From Vanilla planifolia (lineage: Eukaryota > Streptophyta > Magnoliopsida > Asparagales > Orchidaceae), in contig JAIUJO010000071.1 of assembly GCA_023846275.1 (NCBI GenBank), forward strand, positions 617,671-681,670: a stretch of DNA of 64,000 nt, in the 5' to 3' direction. The notes under the pieces were generated by a model that ran no database searches, was not told where the DNA came from, and saw only the letters and a program-made list of their open reading frames with translations. A program made the position numbers and the translations under genes. The first letter of the stretch is position 1; the number at the start of each line of letters is the position of its first letter. This document shows positions 60,050-64,000 of this stretch, piece by piece.

Positions 60050-63000
60050 ACATATATATACAAACACATGCATGCACACACACACTCACACACATGCACA
60101 GTTGCACACACACGTATGTAAACACACACATACACACTTAGGCACACACATGCACACACTCGCAACTCATAATGTGTTCTCACTTGAACACCTGTGCACA
60201 TGCACCCACACTCGTGCATGTACAAGTGCACACATGCTCACACACACACATGTACACATATAGACACATGTAAATGTATGTACAAACATACATGCACATG
60301 CACACACACAAATAAACACACCCACACATGCAAACATGTAAAAATATGAACACATGCAAGCACAACATGCACATTGACACACATGCCTACATATAGGCAC
60401 ACACATAAACACATACAAGTACACACACACACACATGCACACATGTACATATAGATGATGACACACATGTACACATGCACACACCAACCCACTCAGACAC
60501 ATGATTGCATGCACATGCACGAACCCACGCGTACACACCTAAGAACACACATGCACACACGTACATAGACACACACATCTACACCCATATAGACTCACCC
60601 ATGTACAGACCTGCACATGCAAAACATTATGCATACACATGCAAAAATAAACTTGCAAGTGTACTCACACAAACACTTGCACACAAACACAAACAATCTT
60701 ATTCATACAAAGACATACACATGCACATGCAAACACATATACATGTACACATAAAGAAACTCTTGCATGCATCCACACACATAGGAACACATACACACAC
60801 AAGCACAAATGCACACAAACACATGCATGTGCACTCACATGCACACACTCACACAACAACACACACATGCACACATACACACATACATTGATAAACAAGC
60901 ATAAATACCCGCCCTTGCATTGACACATATATACTGATGTGAGCACACACACACCTAACCACACATGCATGCACATATGCACACGTACTCACAGACACAC
61001 ATATACACACAAGCATATAGCTACACTAACACACAAAAGAACATTCATGCACATGCACTCCCACACACAGACATGCACACGTACACAAATACACAAACAT
61101 GCACAAGCACAAGTACACACACGCACACATGCACACACACTCAAATGTACAAGCACACATACATATAGGCTCATAGATTTGCATATACATAGACATATAG
61201 ATACACGCATCCATACACATGGCCAAGCATGCACACATAAAAAAATGCACATCAACACATGTGCATGCACACATGCACCCAAACATTCACACACATTCAT
61301 ATGCAAATATGCACATGCATGCATTCATATAGAAAAACATATGTGTTCTTGCACACACACACATGCACACACATAGACCCACACCCATATGAAAAAACAC
61401 ACATAAAGACACATGTAATAACAAAAACATACCACACATATATGCACATACACACATTGAAACATTAATAGAAATGAACATAAATGTATTTGTACACACA
61501 CAAACACAAGCACACATGTACAAACACCCATGCAAATATAGAAATGCACGTAAACTTGTACAAACAACCAACACAACCACACACACACATGCATGTACAC
61601 ACACACATATGCACTCACAAACATATATACATACATACATATATGCACACATAAACACATGCATATAGGTATAGATGCACAAACACACATGATCTCGCAC
61701 ATATGCACACACATAGGCACACATAAACATAAACCAATGCAAAGCATAGACATTGACATGTATGCACACACAAACCTACAATCACGCATGGACGTGCATA
61801 AGCATATAGACACACACTCACATGCACACACGTGCATGCATATGCAAGTATACACACATGTACACATGCACACTCCTAGACACATAGACACATATATATA
61901 GACAAACATTCAAATACACATACAAACACATGTACATAAATGCCTACACAAAAACATACACCTGTATACACATCCAAACATGCTCACAGTAGCACACACA
62001 TATACACATATGCAAGCACACACACACCCATGCATAGGTACACACATGCACACATAATGACATGCACTCATATACACACACACACACATGCTTGGACACA
62101 TGCACACATGTTGACACACACACACAAATCCATATGCACACACACACACACAAATGTGATGCACACCCACATGCACTCACAACATCATAAAAACAAATGC
62201 AAACACATGCACATGCATTTACACACAAACGTGCATGAAAGTGCACATGTGCATATGTGCGTAGACACACACGCACTCATATGTATGCACACAATGAAAA
62301 ATAGACCATCATTCACATACATGCACTAAGATAAATGCATGCACAAGCACACACACAAACTGATATAGACACATGCACACACGTGCACACATGCACAAGC
62401 ACTCACACACACACACATACTCAAATATACACACATGCATGCACACACTCATGCTCAAATATACACACACATGCATGCACACATGCACATTCACATTCAC
62501 ACATGCACAAGCACAGACATGTCCACATAAACTTGCATGCATGAATGCACTCAAAGCCATGCACACACAAGCATATGTACCCATGAACACAAGTGCACAA
62601 ACACATACACATGCACACACACCAACAAACACACCTCTCGCACCCATATGCACATACACATGGAGTTACGTACACATTCACATAAACTCACATATGCACT
62701 TAAACATGCACTTGTACTCAGACGCACACACACATACACTCACATAAACATGCACCCACACTCAGACACACACAAGAATATATGCAAACACACATGAATG
62801 CATGCATACACACATAATTACATGTGCACATGCACACACACGCACACATGCAAACATTCTCACAAATCATGCACAACACATACATAAGCACATACAAGTA
62901 AGCACGTGCATGAAAACAATTGCATGCTTGCATACATGCATACACACACACATTGCAGACATGCAAACACACACGTGCACATGTACACACATACACACCT

Positions 63001-64000
63001 ACAAACATGCACACAAACAAGCACACATGTAGAAAGCTACACACAAGCACACATAAATAGACACACATGCATGCACGCACAAAAACATGCACACACACAC
63101 ACACACCTCTAAACAAATATAGACACATAAACATTTGTATTCTTAATCTCATGTACACATACACAAAAATGTGCACACATGAGCACAGTGATGAAGACAC
63201 ATGTGCACACACATGCATACATACAAATACACATAGGAATGCCTATGTTCACACATGCATGTGAACACATAATCACACTCATGCACACACACTCATATGT
63301 AGACACACACTTGTACACAGTCATACATACACATGCACACATAGACACATGCCCTCAAACACACAAAAGTGCACATGCATGTAGATGAAGCACATGAACA
63401 CACTCATGCATAAACATGCATACACACTCACACACTGACATGTGTACCCACAGGAATGTGCACATAAACATACACACATGGACAAAGGAAAACACACATG
63501 CTAACACACACAAGAAACAAAGCACATTAACACACACACACACACACACAGAAATATAAGCATGCAAGCACTCACTTTTGCACACACCCACATGCATTAA
63601 CCTAGACATGCTTACATGCACAAACACCATGCACACACACACATACACACATACACACAGGCATGTACAAATGTACATACACATGCACACATACTTACAC
63701 ACATTAACAACCATTCACACACACACACACATGCGCACACACACACACACACCTACACATGCACACAACCACACATGCAAAAACATACACATACACATGT
63801 GTGCACATGTACACACATCTATGCGCACACAAACTTACAAACATGTCACACCCATACACTCACACACACACACATGCAAATACACAGACAATAATGCACA
63901 CACATAAACCCACACACACATAGGCACTTACCTACACACAGACATACACATGTAGACATGTATCTACACATGCACACAAAGACATGAGAGCACACAAGAA
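60050..64000 (-). repeat. Degenerate CA-rich array, block 6 (right of solo LTR B)
   Basis: CA-rich array runs from the right target duplication to the end of the window and continues beyond it. The first 225 bp are the partner of the inverted patch in block 5. There are no genes, no other transposon and no further polarity switch. A non-CA phrase such as 60905-60925 (AATACCCGCCCTTGC) is too short to interpret. Confidence 0.9.

Noticed and set aside
1..64000. Telomeric or CRISPR-like array
   Set aside because: There is no TTTAGGG or CCCTAAA-type repeat, and no constant repeat-spacer spacing. The words are degenerate dinucleotide mixtures.
1..64000. Whole array as an assembly or sequencing artefact
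   Set aside because: Collinear anchors at consistent offsets, clean target duplications and empty sites argue for real sequence. Artefactual collapse or expansion of individual tracts cannot be excluded without reads.

Overview
The window contains no protein-coding gene that I can support. About 94% of it is one very large, degenerate low-complexity array made of TG, CA and TA steps, with an occasional CG. Two unrelated islands of ordinary sequence interrupt it, at 29178-30889 and 58107-60044. These islands are homologous to each other in opposite orientation. Each starts with TG and ends with CA, and each is flanked by a perfect 5-bp direct repeat. I read them as solo LTRs of one plant LTR-retrotransposon family, probably Ty1/copia-like. 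The LTRs carry a plant-type TATA box, and their 3' end resembles the U5 and leader of plant copia elements. With the repeat-dominated context, this points to a land-plant nuclear genome, in heterochromatin or another satellite-rich region. I cannot name the species.

Layout. (1) 1 to about 9430: array with TG on the + strand. (2) About 9431 to 32603: CA on the + strand, interrupted by solo LTR A (minus strand). (3) About 32604 to 38562: TG again. (4) About 38563 to 56360: CA. (5) 56361 to about 56660: a 300-bp TG patch. (6) About 56661 to the end: CA, interrupted by solo LTR B (plus strand). The + strand motif changes sharply at each border, so these are inversion-type junctions within one array.

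Higher-order structure. The stretch 16891-32600 is a paralogue of 38588-about 53450. Collinear anchors lie 21.6-23.0 kb apart, or about 20.85 kb apart beyond the LTR. The 6-kb inverted block 3 sits exactly between these two copies. Smaller units with a 2.3-2.5 kb offset are visible at 9.4/11.8 kb, 12.6/15.1 kb and 14.4/16.9 kb. The 300-bp patch of block 5 is a reverse-complement copy, about 93% identical by eye, of the two flanks of solo LTR B joined together. It therefore preserves the empty insertion site. A weaker empty site for LTR A survives at about 51731 in the second copy of the large duplication.

How it fits together. This looks like a satellite-like region grown from alternating pyrimidine-purine sequence by nested tandem and inverted duplication. 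Two retrotransposon insertions followed, and each was reduced to a solo LTR by recombination. The order of events can be read from the empty sites: LTR B arrived after, or independently of, the inverted duplication, and LTR A is absent from the paralogous copy. The many long open frames in the array, rich in His/Thr/Cys or Cys/Val/Met, are translations of the repeat and not genes.
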